64,000 bases of DNA from NCBI GenBank assembly GCA_030765045.1, contig CM060972.1, positions 61,355,773-61,419,772 of the forward strand, read 5' to 3'. The DNA comes from Tenodera sinensis. Taxonomy: Eukaryota > Arthropoda > Insecta > Mantodea > Mantidae. A program made the translations under genes and the position numbers. The notes below the pieces were generated by a model. It made no database searches and was not told the origin of the DNA. It worked only from the letters and a program-made list of their open reading frames with translations. Below, one piece after another: positions 1-11,375 of the stretch (positions are counted from its first letter, which is position 1; every line of letters begins with the position of its first letter).

Positions 1-1885
1 ATTTATACACGCGCAGATAAGGTAAGTAGTCATAATTGCTGTCCATAATTATTTGTACTTTTAGTTAAAATAGAGAATGTTGCTTGCGACTTGACGTCGG
101 CACAATGTAAATCGTCAGCTCGTAATCCCGCTTTTAACATTCAAAGATGAAGTGAACATTTTAGCATTAAAATTTCAGTTAGAGGGATACGTAATTTTTA
201 TGGAGTATTGAAGCATTACGAAATAAATACATTAGTAGGTCCCAGTTACATGATTTGAGAATGCTGTAAATACTGGACGAGTTCACTTTGTATAGGCGGG
301 AACACCATTTTCAAGGTTGCTTAGGATCAGATCGTTACTATGGCAACCATAAATTATATATATGTAAAGGTGTACAGACTTTTTTAAAATTTTCGCGTTT
401 ACCATTGCATTTTTTTCGACGAGTGACACACTAAGCTGATAAAGCAGAAATGTTAAGTGATAATGCCGGGATCTTGCGGGGTAACATGACTAACAACTCA
501 CAAGTTTAAGAGCATAAATGGGCATTTAGTATCATCGGAGCTGGGAATGTCACTTTCTTCAGGTGCACAGAAATAAACTGGAACATGAATGGAGAGTATC
601 AGTTCTTTAAACCTGGCAATATACCTTGTTCCTCTCAAAACTGGTGTTGCCTTTTGTACATATTTAAATGTTTATTCAAGGAAAACTAGTTACGCTTTAC
701 CGCTCATGTATAACCTTTTGGAAATTACTGTATAATTGGTTGCTGTAAGTTAGGGGTATTGAGAACGTGTTTATAGAAATCCTAGGCGTGTAACATACAT
801 GCATTGATAACTAAAAGACCAGGGAAAAGGGCAATGTATTTGTATCATAATGTCCATAAATCTTTGAGCTAAATAAAGTTTAAAATAACGGGCCCAGTAG
901 TTTTTCTTTCTATAAATCAAACTATAAGGAACATTTTTGCAGAAAAAATGCTGACTAAGGAGGGACAAATTCTGTATGAGAATACCAAAGGAAAAGTGTG
1001 TTAAAGCTAATTTCTACAGTGTGCATTACATGCATGGCAACAAGCATATGCATTAGCTTTGTGTTATTACAAAATTAAATGTTTTTGTATCTGCTATTGG
1101 TGTTACAACTTATGAAGTAACAATTTGTGTAATGAGACAAAGAATTTCTTCTTTTTATGTTTTGTCATCTCCTCCTTTACCATAATATGTGACATCTTCA
1201 GAGAGAGATGGTACATATGAGGAAACTTAAAGCTGTGTCCCTTTCCTTATTGCTCAAATTAACGAGAATTTACACCAGTTTTTCTTAAGTTCAGTAATAG
1301 TTTAATCCAGCATTTTATACAGAAAGCAGTTATTTTTATACATAAAACTAATTTGAACACCTGTAAGAAGTATACATAACAAAGTGACATTGCTAACATT
1401 TTAAACTTCCACATATAAATCACTCGAGTATCCTTAAGAAAGCAGGAGCCAAGGATGTCTTTCTAAAGGAAAGAAGGCAAAAACAATGTTGACTGATAAA
1501 ATAACTCCTTTACTGTCTAGAGCTCCAGTCTTTTAAAAGAAGATCCATGGCAGATGTCAAGCAAAGAGGATAAGAGGCGAAGGCCATTGCTATAGAAACA
1601 AACAAAGGTTGCCACATTAGTTACTTTGATAAATCATGTGCTTCTCAGGTCAGTTATTGCTAGTTGTTTTCGAGACACCAAGCTGGTTTGACAAACTCAG
1701 TTGCATTGTGTGTTGTTAGCCTACTTTGTTAAAATTCATTGAAATACACACTTATGCAAGCAAGAGGTATATTCTTTTGATTACACCTTGCAAGAATTTT
1801 GTGGGAGTCCAGCATGGGAAGTGCGCGCAAGGGCTCATGAAATTGCCAAAGTTGCTGTGTAATTGCAGTGCTGTTAACATTGCTA
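1..1885. other. AT-rich non-coding DNA, no element recognised
   Basis: I see no convincing coding exon, TE protein or RNA gene here. The short open frames occur on both strands and look random. The only notable signal is a good-looking splice donor near base 22 (GTAAGTAG after ...CAGATAAG). It could end a non-coding first exon of the forkhead gene, whose first coding exon starts after an acceptor at 13221; that link is an inference. Confidence 0.4.
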
Positions 1886-3358
1886 AAGCGCATTTCACCC
1901 TTAGAAGACAGTACACGTTAAATGGAGCACAGTGTTGCAACATGTACTAGTTGCGAATCTTCTTCCGCGAGCGACTCGAGGTGGCTGGAGTCCTGCACTT
2001 AGTCCTTCAATTGCTGCTTGACGAGACGGGCACTTTTAACTTTGGTATCCCTCCATGCCTTTGTTACTGTATGACCTAAATTTACAAATGACTCGTCTGT
2101 ATAAACAACTGATTTCCCCTGGTCCCTAAACCTTTTAGATATTTATGTCGCCATCTGATGATATCGATATCGTCTCTTTCTATTAATATGCACTTGTTAC
2201 CCCTTCTTTCATATTCGGACCCCAAATCATGTAAGAACCGACTAAGAGTGGCCCTTGAGAAATTTGGTACGGTCTCATCACTGTTGAATCGTGACAAAAT
2301 TATATTCAGCATGGGTGGAATATTTGCAAACTGTAAAGAATGAACAATTCGCCGCAATCCACCTTGCACTATTTAATCATATTGCTTTAACCTAGCGTTT
2401 TGTGAAGTTCCGCCCTTTTTGCTTTCTTTTTCGATGGCGTTCTTAGAGGTCCTTTCATTAGTTCCTTTTTAATCATACACACTACTGCTTCTGAACACCC
2501 GATAGCCTTAGCTGTTTCTTTTACTGCGTTACTTACACGCATTTTGCTTCAAAAATAATATAACACATCCATAATTATTTGGCATTCCTTACTTCTTAAT
2601 TTACCAACATCGTCTCTTCCTAGCTTCCCCCTCTATAACTACAAATATTTACAAAAATATTAAACAAATAACGGCAATAACAGCTCACAGTTACACACAC
2701 GACTTCCTTCGAACTAATGTTAGTGCTGCTCCTTATACTATCTTCTGTGTCAGGCCTGACGCTGAATAGATGAATACCTTTTGTTTGCCTTACTGGATAA
2801 AAGAAAGAGGTTACTGCCTTTTGGTTTATTTTAAAAACTTTCTCCAACCTTCCTCAATATTTGTTCTCGCTGGTTCCCTGATGTAAACTCAATAACAAAA
2901 AAGTTTCACACTGCGTAACTTTTGCAGTGCACAGATATAAAATTTTCCGAAAACATTTCATTTTAAAAATTATAACACTTAACTGGGTAAACGTAGAGAA
3001 TTCAAAGTGGGCAGGTAGTAGCACTATGGTATACTCTACCTAAGAAAAAAATATAGATGCATTCTGGCAGTTAGTTTGTTAGTTAGTGCGTGATGAGTAT
3101 AGAAACAGCAAATATCGGACTTCTATTGAAAAAAACGTTTTCTGAAGAAATTTGGACCTATAGAAATGTATAATGACTGCATGGGATAATGTGTTCAAAT
3201 CTGAAATTTATAACAAATGAATATTTATACCATGCTGTTAGGAATCTGGCAACTCCGCGAGGGTAGAAAAGGACGCGGCTAATGGCAACTTGTATGCGCT
3301 AGATAGAGACAGAGATGTCCCATTTAACTCCATACTGTCTTCTAAGAGTGGAACGCTA
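1886..3358 (-). mobile_element. IS630/Tc1-type DNA transposon, internal-deletion copy A
   Basis: Terminal inverted repeats can be read at both ends (left around 1896-1925 with CTTAGAAGACAGTA, right around 3319-3350 as its complement), each bordered by TA, the usual Tc1/mariner/IS630 target. On the minus strand, 2082-2369 encodes a piece resembling the region just before the first catalytic Asp of DDE_3 transposases: IVHSLQFANIPPMLN, then SRATLSRFLHDLGSEYERRG, then ILIERDDI. The catalytic part present in the related copy at 20640-22487 is missing here, so this is a dead, non-autonomous derivative. The same right-hand TIR recurs at about 22450-22487 and a similar end occurs at 16718-16768. The superfamily assignment rests on recognised motif order. 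Confidence 0.72.
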
Positions 3359-3399
3359 TATAGTTGTATATTCATTTGTTGCCAACCTCTAGACCGGCA

Positions 3400-4516
3400 T
3401 CTTAAGCATGTTTTCCAGAGGTTTGAACTTCAACATGTGCACACTACATGTTAGAAAGGAAGCAGCTTTACTGTTTACTGTAAATCTGAAAATGAATATC
3501 TTACCGGGATCCTGGCAGTTGGTATATAGAATTAGTAGGTGGAAGTTGTGTCTGAGAACAATGGCTAGATTTATTAGTTTTATTGATCTCGTGCCTTTGT
3601 GCAACAACGAGGAAGAATGCATTCAGTTTCTGTATGATGAAGGTCTGCTTAGAACTCAAATGTTGTGTAAGTAGTGCGATGCCATCCTACATGCCATAAG
3701 AAAACTGGATTGGAAATTAGAAATATTTTCCTATTGGAGAGGGCATGCAGAGTAGTTTTCAGAGACTGGCAAAAGGCACTTGGTTTGAGAACTCCTGATT
3801 ACCACCTGCCCAAATGCTTCTCCTTATGTACAGTTTTGCAAGTAAATTGTCTGATGAACAAGCTGTCATACAAAGTTTACTTGGAGATAGCAGTGTAAGT
3901 TTTTCAACAATCGCTGACTGGTTTAGCTAGTGTTGGGAGGGGGTGCATCTCATTGGTCAAGTAAAATAGGTGGTGCCGTCCACGTCCAAATCAAGTGTAA
4001 GACTGGAAGGAGAAAATAATATTGTGGCCACATTGTGGAAGACAACTGATCCTCATAATCAACATTATCACCAATGAGGTGCAGATGATTGTGTGCCCCT
4101 TAGGAGAATAGATGGTGCCACCCTCTTTTTCTTTAATTGAAGAGCACGCGGAATTTGCCTGTACAACTCCACAGGACTGTTTGGGGGGGATGCAGTGGGG
4201 GTTAATGCCTTGGGGTTTGGAATTTGCCTGTACAACTCCACAAGACTGTTTGGGGGGGATGCAGTGGGGGTTAATGCCTTGGGGTTTGGAATTTGCCTGT
4301 ACAACTCCACAAGACTGTTTGGGGGGGGTACAGTGGGTTAATGCCTTGGGGTGCGCACCAGATGGTGAACAGCACCAGCATTTTGTGGACCCCGCAAGAA
4401 ATGTTCACACCAACTATTTGCACTGGCAATCTCTCTATCACTTATCCAGGGGAGCTATTAGGCAGTATCAAATGGACATACATTTAGCCAAGTACCTGTG
4501 GCAGCAAGACATTTAA
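3400..4516 (+). pseudogene. Merlin (ISXO2-like) transposase relic
   Basis: Scattered motifs of an ISXO2/IS1016-type transposase appear in order on the + strand in shifting frames. First comes a zinc-ribbon-like head (CNNEEECIQFLYDEGLLRTQ, about 3600-3660), then a KIGGAVHVQIK segment (about 3960-3995) corresponding to the KIGGPG..VQIDE catalytic block. Last is HFVDPARNVHTNYLHWQSLY with LAKYLWQQ near the end (about 4380-4510), matching the usual FVDP..GAHTN..E and YLAEFMWR blocks. The first catalytic Asp reads Lys (QIK) and there are several stops, so it is inactive. A 69-bp tandem repeat (4151-4350) sits inside the coding region. Merlin is the eukaryotic superfamily with this transposase. TIRs were not found. 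Confidence 0.68.
4151..4350. repeat. 69-bp tandem repeat, about three copies
   Basis: The unit starting GAATTTGCCTGTACAACTCC begins at 4151, 4220 and 4289; the third copy degenerates near 4345. Because 69 is a multiple of three, it gives spurious repetitive open frames on both strands (for example repeated VELYRQIPNPK on the minus strand). It lies within the decayed Merlin transposase. Confidence 0.9.
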
Positions 4517-4633
4517 AACAAATTAGGTAATCCCTTTCATGAACTGATCAACGACATTCAAAGGGTTTACCATATTGTCTAAAATTCTCAGCGGTTCAAA
4601 TATGCACATAAAACATTGAATAAGTTCCTAGAA

Positions 4634-4707
4634 TATTTATTTATGCCAACAAGCTTACTGCTGGTGTTTAAAAACACCAGCAGTAAGCTTGTTGGCATAA
4701 ATAAATA
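4634..4707. repeat. Near-perfect hairpin, 36-bp arms with 2-nt loop
   Basis: Left arm 4634-4669 and right arm 4672-4707 are exact reverse complements around AA. The arm sequence (GGTGTTT...GTTGGCATAAATAAATA when read outward) is the 3' tail of the tRNA-headed SINE family seen at 5571-5783 and 17596-17800. The hairpin therefore represents two SINE tails placed back to back. Confidence 0.9.
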
Positions 4708-4719
4708 ATAATTACCATC

Positions 4720-4985
4720 TAAAGGTTACTTAAACCTGGGACATAAAGTACTTACAATTGTAAGTCGCCCTTGTGGTATTTATCTCTGAGGTGAGATTCC
4801 CTTGTGGTTAACCGGGAAAAAGTACGAATCAGCTGGGTAATTTAATGTTGAATTGGCAAGTTGACCATGGTAGCTTAATGGTTAGAGCAGCCGCTCGATG
4901 CGGAAGATCCGTGGTTCAAATCCGGGCTATGGCATTGAATTTTTCAGTGAAAATGCCTGAAACAATTTTGATATGAGGATATTAC
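4720..4985 (+). mobile_element. tRNA-headed SINE (family A), diverged copy
   Basis: A tRNA-like module lies at about 4862-4937: A-box-like TGGTAGCTTAATGGTTAGAG and B-box-like GGTTCAAATCC. It is preceded by about 140 bp (ATCTAAAGGTTACTTAAACC...) that also precede the tRNA module at 8825-8960, so that block belongs to the repeat. The tRNA part is followed by TTGAATTTTT, as in all copies of the family. It is not a functional tRNA gene because the module recurs with family-specific flanks. Confidence 0.75.
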
Positions 4986-7070
4986 TTACATCTTATTTAG
5001 TGTGAGGAGTTTGAAAGTCCTTGACACTTTATTAAACTTTGCTTAGATATAAAATCACAATAGATACATAAGAGCTCCCGTAGAAAAATATTATTTTAAA
5101 GACTAATTATGAAAGACTATTTTTGTATCTACTTTAGGTTAATATTAAATATTTGCTAACATCCCATATTTTTGTCAAATACATTAGCAAATATTGGATA
5201 TCTATGTAAATAGCTTAAAAACATTAATATTGTTTTAGGAACATTACATTGCCTCGTTAAACTTGCAAAGGCACCCTAGAATCTTTTTTCAAACCTGGTT
5301 AGAAAGCAGGTGCAACGGTTATATTTACATAGAACTCGTTGATAGGGACAAAAGTGAGGTAAGAGAAGGTGGGGAAAATGTTACTGCCAAGATATGAAAA
5401 GCAGGCAACAATGTCGTTTAGCAAATTGTTTGCTAAAAATCCCATTTTCTTCACAAATATCTACTTACGTTAGTGAATGTTGAGTACCTGCTTGAATAAC
5501 CAGAGTACATTAATATTGTTTTAGAACATGATATTGCCTCATTAAACTGCTAAAAACACCCAAAGAAATGAGAGGTAGAACTGGAACTTAAAAATTCAAT
5601 GCCACAACTGGGATTTGAACCACATACCTTCCACTTACCGGGTGGACGCTCTAACCACTGAGCTATTGTGACAAACTACCAGAATGACATATGTTCCAGT
5701 TCTACCTCTCAAACTTTGCCCACACACGGCTTGTGTGTTTAAAAACACCAACAGTAAGTTTGTTGGCGTAAATAAATAAAATTACCCAAAGAAATGTTTT
5801 TCAGACTGGGTTAGATAGCAGATGCACTGCTTTCCCATCATGCGGTCATGAAAATTGTGCATCTTGTGTCAATTAAGTGAATATTAGAGACATATACCTA
5901 TAAGCACCATATTCTAAGTGTTTAATTATCATTTCTAAAGATATATTCTTAATACTTGTGCAAAAATCAGTGAAAGATGCTGTTAAATATGTGCAAAATC
6001 AATGTGAAGTGTTTTTAGCATTTATGCTCTATTAACCCTAGATTTATGAAATTGGCTACAGTTTAATAGGAATTAGAAGGCATGGACAGGAGAGGAACAC
6101 TCCCATAATGCCTTGGGTGGACTCCATTTCCATCATTTGCGTCGTTTTGTAACAATTTTGCACCTGCATCAATTAAGTGGATATTACGGACACTTATGCC
6201 TATAAATATATTATGAGTAAATTACTGTTCCTAAAGGTGTATTCATAATACTTATGCAATAAATCAGAGCAATATTAAGCCTACTTTATGTTAATCAGAA
6301 TAAACTTTATAGAAATACTTTCATTGTAGGTACAAAGAAATGGAGGAAACTGAAAGATGTTTAAAATGGTTTGTATGATGCTCACCTTGAAATCTTATTA
6401 TCTTTATGTAACATTTTGAGAAACAAATACCAATGAATTACACTGAAGAGCAAATTTCAACTATCGTTTTTGCACTCAAACGAAAATAGGTGACTTCGTA
6501 CATATTAGCTGAACTCAAATCTGAAATCCAAAATGCTCTATCATGTACCGTTTTTTGGAAAAATCGGTATCAATGTTTTCCAAAACTAACGCAGGCAATA
6601 GATGCAATTTAAATATTGTAATCAATCCTGAGGTAAAATAGTTTCATGTAGCTCTACATTATATCGAAAAAGTTAAACACATTTCTTATTAAATAGAACT
6701 AGGATTTTTATGTAAATACATATTCTTTCCCTTTGCTTATACCTAACTAAAAAGGATAAATGTCTATCAATTAGGACCGTAGTTATCATATGACATGCCA
6801 TTGTTACATATTTAGGCATAATGACATTTTTTTTTTACATATTTGTACCTTGCTTTTACCTTAAATGGACAACTGGCTTAAACAGTAACTGAAATTAATG
6901 CAATAGACATATTTTACCAAATATTATTACATAAATATGTACTCATACATGTTCTTTATGTCAATTCATTATGTATTACTATTATATTACTTGATTTGGC
7001 AAATCTGGTATTTCTGTATTGAAAGCACATGGTGAATAAAATGTATTAAATACATAAAAATGTCAGTTCT
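4986..7070. repeat. AT-rich region with diverged direct repeats
   Basis: Outside the SINE at 5571-5783, at least two pairs of diverged direct repeats are visible. One pair is about 5222-5285 versus 5509-5570 (ATTAATATTGTTTTAG...TTGCCTC.TTAAAC). The other is about 5865-5985 versus 6165-6280 (TCAATTAAGTG.ATATTA...ACACTTATGCC-like). They are spaced about 290-300 bp, which suggests an old tandem duplication or satellite-like array. No coding capacity is recognised. Confidence 0.55.
5571..5783 (+). mobile_element. Family A SINE with inverted tRNA head
   Basis: A 213-bp insertion bounded by a 13-bp perfect target duplication (ACCCAAAGAAATG at 5558-5570 and 5784-5796). It ends in the family's 3' tail (CACACACGGCTTGTGTG...AAATAAATAAA). 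The tRNA-like segment (about 5598-5680) is in reverse orientation relative to that tail and lies between inverted repeats (AGAGGTAGAACTGGAAC at the start, GTTCCAGTTCTACCTCT at about 5694-5711). The enclosing duplication shows that the whole structure inserted as one unit. Confidence 0.85.
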
Positions 7071-8710
7071 AAATATGCTTTTTTTATCTTTCCTAATTCC
7101 TCTGCCAGTTCCTTCCACAGCCTCTGTTTTTTCTCACTATTTCCTTACTCTGCATGCTGCAGATCGTATAGAAGTTCATTCTACCAAACAAAAATAATGA
7201 TTTCCTCTTCTAGGTACGAGAACTTACGTTTTACACTCATCTTGACCAAACTTGCAACTAAACAAAACAATATCGCTATTATAACCTCAATTCTGATCAC
7301 AGAACACCTATTCAGATCGCTCAAGCTCAACTGAACTGAAAAAAACAACTGCCACCATAATTTTCGTTGTCTAGATTTCTGGTGGAGAACTGAAAAATCT
7401 AGTGACAAATGAATTCAGTTCTCAGTTCAGTTCTCGGCCATTCATGATCACGTGACCCTCAACTAAAAAATCGTAAGCTCTAGTTCAGTTCAGTTTTCAG
7501 ATTGGAGGAAAGCAAGGCTTTAAACTTGACTTCACTGAATCCATGAAAAGATGCCATTCGGATGGCTTGTAATTGCCACTCAGTTGTTTCATGAGCCCAT
7601 TAACAAAGAAGTAATATTTAAGCCTCTTGTCGAAATGCTGAGGTTACCTCGCCTACAATAAAACTTTTGCCAGCCTTGAATGACAACATGTTGAGAGGGT
7701 GAGCTGACCGATAAAGTTTGCAGCTGTGGGAGTGGCATAACGCAGCAGATATTTACAAATCACAAAAAGGGCAATATCTAAAAAACATTAGATATCACAA
7801 AACAGATTTCAGTTCTGAAATTGATGCTTAAAATATCAAACAGTTCTGGCCAGTATTAACAGATATCTTGGACATGACTGATGCAAAAAAGTTGTTTCAG
7901 ATAATCTGTATGTTTAGAAAGAAATACATTTGTGTGCTAAACATATTTATATCTTATTTTTCTATTATGCTGAATTCCTTCCAAATGAAGTGGACTTCAC
8001 AGGTCATATTCAGAGAATTCAAGATACTTTTATTTTTTCTTTCTTTCATGCAAATATCTTAATAAAAGATTTTAGAAGCAATTTTGAGAAAATAAAAATT
8101 ACTGAACATTGTTGCATGTCTAGAGTATTTTGTTTCGGGGGACTTTCTTTAAAATCTTTGTCACATTTTGAAAGATGCTAATTAAGCTTAACCTACCAAG
8201 TTGTTATTTGTACATTTTTTTAATCACAAACATGACACTGACTTTTAACTAATAATATTTTTTTTTATATTCAGTGGTCTCAATACCTATAATTCCTGTA
8301 AAACCTATAAATAATTTGTGCATGAAATGCAATACTTCCTCTACCTAGGAAATGTGCTGGAGAAATTAAAGATGTAGAGCGTGTTAAAGTATACAGGTTA
8401 TGTAATATACTTTTTTGTTGCTTTAGCTCTTGTGTCCTGTGAATGATCAGAATTTTCTAGTATTTCAAGCTGCCTATTTCTGAAGTATGATGAATGTAGA
8501 AAACTGCTCAGTCTGCACATGCTTTTAAAATATGTCTGTTCTTTAGTTCAGCAGCCAAGCAAGTGATATTCAAAATGTGAAGTCAGTGAGCTTCATTTCA
8601 AATACTTGATACATATTCCTGATGTTTGTATGCAGCTGCAACAAAATATTTATTCAAACCATTTTGGAAATTATTTTTAATGGTTAACGAGAAGTATGAT
8701 ACAAATAATT

Positions 8711-8711
<1 letters not shown>
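7071..8711. other. AT-rich non-coding DNA, no element recognised
   Basis: Nothing identifiable apart from simple internal repetition of AGTTCAGTT-type words around 7310-7500, which may be remnants of an unidentified repeat. Open frames at 7868-8181 overlap each other in different frames and resemble no family I know. Confidence 0.4.

Positions 8712-8774
<63 letters not shown>
8712..8774. repeat. Poly-T run, about 63 nt
   Basis: An uninterrupted run of T. It directly abuts the SINE-like unit that starts GGAGGTAGAATAAGG at 8775, so it may be the A-tail of a minus-strand retrocopy. Its length in the assembly should be treated as uncertain. Confidence 0.9.
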
Positions 8775-8775
<1 letters not shown>

Positions 8776-9055
8776 GAGGTAGAATAAGGGCTAAAAAATT
8801 CAAGTAAGTTGGTTGACTTTAAAAAACAATACTATCTAAAGGTTATATAAACCGGAACAAAAAGTAAATTGCCCTTGGGGTTCTTATCTCAAATGTGAGA
8901 TTCCCTTGTCTACTGGGAAAATATGAATCAGTTGCGGGATTTAATGTCATACTGACAAGTTGCCATGGTAGCTCAGTGGTTAGAGCAGCTGCTTGTGAAG
9001 CGGAAGATCCGTGGTTAAAATTCCGGCTATGCCATTGAATTTTTAAGTCCTGATT
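8775..9055 (+). mobile_element. tRNA-headed SINE (family A)
   Basis: Contains the pre-tRNA block (ATCTAAAGGTTATATAAACC) also found at 4725, then a tRNA-like module at about 8961-9033 (A box TGGTAGCTCAGTGGTTAGAG, degenerate B box GGTTAAAATTCC), then TTGAATTTTTAAGTCC. Short inverted repeats lie at the ends: GGAGGTAGAA at 8775 and TTCTACCTCTC at about 9054. This matches the ends flanking the head in the 5571-5783 copy. Confidence 0.75.
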
Positions 9056-9174
9056 CTACCTCTCAATGAACACAAATAATTTTTTAGCATTTGCAGAATA
9101 CACATGAAAGTAAATTATAGTGCTAGAGAAAGTAGTGTGATTGTAACAGATCAATACTTTGTTTATTTATGTAT

Positions 9175-9503
9175 GGTGGCACCATGTCCAAGTGGTTAGA
9201 ATGCTTTCCTCTCACCAGGGGGCCCAGATTTGATTCCAGGGGACTACATATTGGGATTTGTGGTGCCTGGGCAGTTGTTCTCCAGTTTCCCCTGTCATTC
9301 ATTCCCCAATCACTCCATCACCACCTTTCCTTTCATCCATTTCATCTCTTCCTCATTCTTACATTGGGCCACTGGACAATCCTGCTCTGGCTCCTTGATC
9401 CAAAAGTATGTCTCAACAGGTTTCTGATCCCTGGTACTGACTTGTAATACCTGGGGGTTGTAAGCCCTACATACAAAAGGGGTAAACCAACCAGCTAAAT
9501 AAG
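9175..9503 (+). mobile_element. tRNA-headed SINE, family C
   Basis: A second, unrelated tRNA-like head: GGTGGCACCATGTCCAAGTG, then a leucine/serine-type D-arm (GTGGTTAGAATGC) and a B-box-like GATTTGATTCC at about 9228-9240. A pyrimidine-rich body and a 3' part (GGGGTTGTAAGCCCTACATA) follow. A 9-bp low-complexity duplication TTTATGTAT flanks it (9166-9174 and 9504-9512). The open frames at 9169-9447 are by-products of this repeat. Confidence 0.7.
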
Positions 9504-10069
9504 TTTATGTATTTGTTTGGTGATTTAATATGCTAGTTGTACACCTGATAAGTTTATGAAAGCAGTAACAACTAGTAAAGACTCTGTAAAGCTTTTAATC
9601 AAATTTTAATATCTTTCAAGAGGGTTTGAAAGATATATTTAACCAGGTAAGAATTTCTACATCTGCATCGTCACAAAAGTTGAGTAGTGTGTAAAGATAG
9701 TTTTAGCCCTTTAATATGCTACTTTGAAAAGTATTGTAATAAACTTGGTATTACGTCTGATTTTTAAAAGAAGATACCTGACAGTTGTCAGCTTCTCCTC
9801 GTGGGGAGCTGCAGTGTTGTCAAGAAGCAGATAGCAAGTTACACATATCCCCTCTTTAACCCTCAATACTCAAAACATATAAACAAGCGTTTAGGTTTAT
9901 CTCATTGCCGCAAAAATATGCAAATATCCATATTAGCCTACCTTCAGAACATAAGTAATTTGTTCTCAGTAAAAAAAAAAAAAAATGCAAATTCACTGCA
10001 TCTTTGCATGTCCATGGTAGTGATTCTGAGTACCTAATTTCCCACATACTAGCAAGACCTTCATAACTC

Positions 10070-10690
10070 TCCAGAGGATCCAGCAATATCTAAGGTTGGT
10101 GAAAGACCCACTTCTGCTCAAGGTCCCAGGAGTGTACAGGATTCCTTGCAAATGTGGAGTGGCATATGTAGGCCAAATAGGATGCACAATTGAGGACAGG
10201 TTTAAGGAACACCAGTGCAATATTAGGCTCCTACAACCAGAAAAATCAGCAGGGGCCAAGCACTGTATAGAGTATATACATAAAATAAACTTCGAAGACA
10301 TCAAAGTTCTAGAACACTGAAAAATACTGGGACAGAGTCATTAAGGAAGCCATACAAACAGAACTACATCCACAGAACTACAATAGAGACTGTGGACTTC
10401 AACTAAGCCCTGCTTGGACAACAGCCATTAAAAAGAACTTGTAACTCAACTCCAGTAACCCTGGACAAAGTACAAACTTGTTAGAAAACCCTGCAACTGA
10501 TGGCAAACATAGTACTAACCAGCTGACCCAATCACATACTCACCCACTCATTGGACAGGGCAGTACAAGCCCCATCCACCAAGCTATAATAAATAAATAA
10601 ATGTATATAGCAAGCAAAGTACTGTCATTTCTTTCAGATCCTGATAAAGACCATGGAATGGCCGAAAGCTTAACCTTCATAGACTTGATA
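10070..10690 (+). pseudogene. Penelope-like retroelement 3' remnant, GIY-YIG domain
   Basis: From about 10080 the + strand reads RIQQYLRLVKDPLLLKVPG, then GVYRIPCKCGVAYVGQ and a histidine-containing continuation RFKEHQCNIRLLQPEKSA. This is the linker and GIY-YIG endonuclease domain of Penelope-like elements (PLEs). The frame closes at 10320, but similarity continues to about 10440 with the usual ..NRDCGLQLSPAWTTAIK end. The RT domain is absent, so this is a 5'-truncated copy. A degenerate hammerhead-like core (CTGATAA ... CGAAAG) at about 10641-10669 fits the ribozyme motifs known from PLE termini. Confidence 0.85.
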
Positions 10691-10699
10691 TGGCTGATC

Positions 10700-10980
10700 A
10701 CCCGCAAAGCCTTGATTACTACCTAATTTACAAGTTGCATCTCCCGATTATAATAACACATTTCGTGGTACTCTCAGCTTTACCCTCTTTCCAGCTCTTT
10801 GACAGTTTATGGCTGGCATTTACCCAAGTTTCATCCACCACACTATTTCTTCCAATTTCCTGTTTTGCATTTTTCTTAAAAAACAAAGGCCTTAGTGCTA
10901 CAATATCTGACTTTTCTAATATCAGTATGTATGTCCCAGATCATGCAGAATTTTGTACAAAGAGCTAAGGCTTCGCTCAA
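10700..10980 (-). pseudogene. IS630-type (DDE_3) transposase fragment
   Basis: Read on the minus strand, the block VVDETWVNASHKLSKSWKEG (about 10770-10835) matches the first catalytic-Asp motif (YLDETWVNAxHTxSKxW) of DDE_3 transposases. It is followed by TTKCVIIIGRCNL. Frames are broken on both sides and no TIR is evident. It is a third member of the superfamily also seen at 1886-3358 and 20640-22487. Confidence 0.7.
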
Positions 10981-11375
10981 AAACCTCTGCTTATTTAGTA
11001 CTTTCTGGTCTAATTGTGGGCTATGCTCGCATTTCCATATATGACGTGCAAAGGACTACGCTCCAGTGAATTGTAACACAACTGGAAAAGGAAGGAAACA
11101 GCATACTACTGCCCAGTGTGTGATGTTCCATTGTGTATGGCAGATTGTTTTGAAATATTCCATCCCAAGGCCAGTTATGTGTAGCGTTGCTAACATTTAC
11201 AAGTTTCTTCTGTAAAATGTATGCATTGAGTGATGTTTGTTGTCTATGTTACAGTAATTTGGATGATCAACAGATGCTTTTCTGTATCTTCATATCTGTT
11301 CTGACTCATTAAGTCAATTCTTCATTATGATCAGCTTAATTTTTTTCGTATGAGTTTGCTTCTATGCATTTTACA
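10981..11375. other. Non-coding, nothing recognised
   Basis: AT-rich sequence between an IS630-type relic and family Y copy 1, with no supported feature. Confidence 0.4.

Noticed and set aside
1726..1950. Overlapping + and - ORFs of 60-75 codons
   Set aside because: Both strands are open over the same stretch, spanning the TIR end of a transposon. No recognisable protein.
4068..4310. Minus-strand repetitive protein (VELYRQIPNPK repeats)
   Set aside because: It is a translation of the 69-bp tandem repeat, and the + strand is open over the same DNA. No independent coding evidence.
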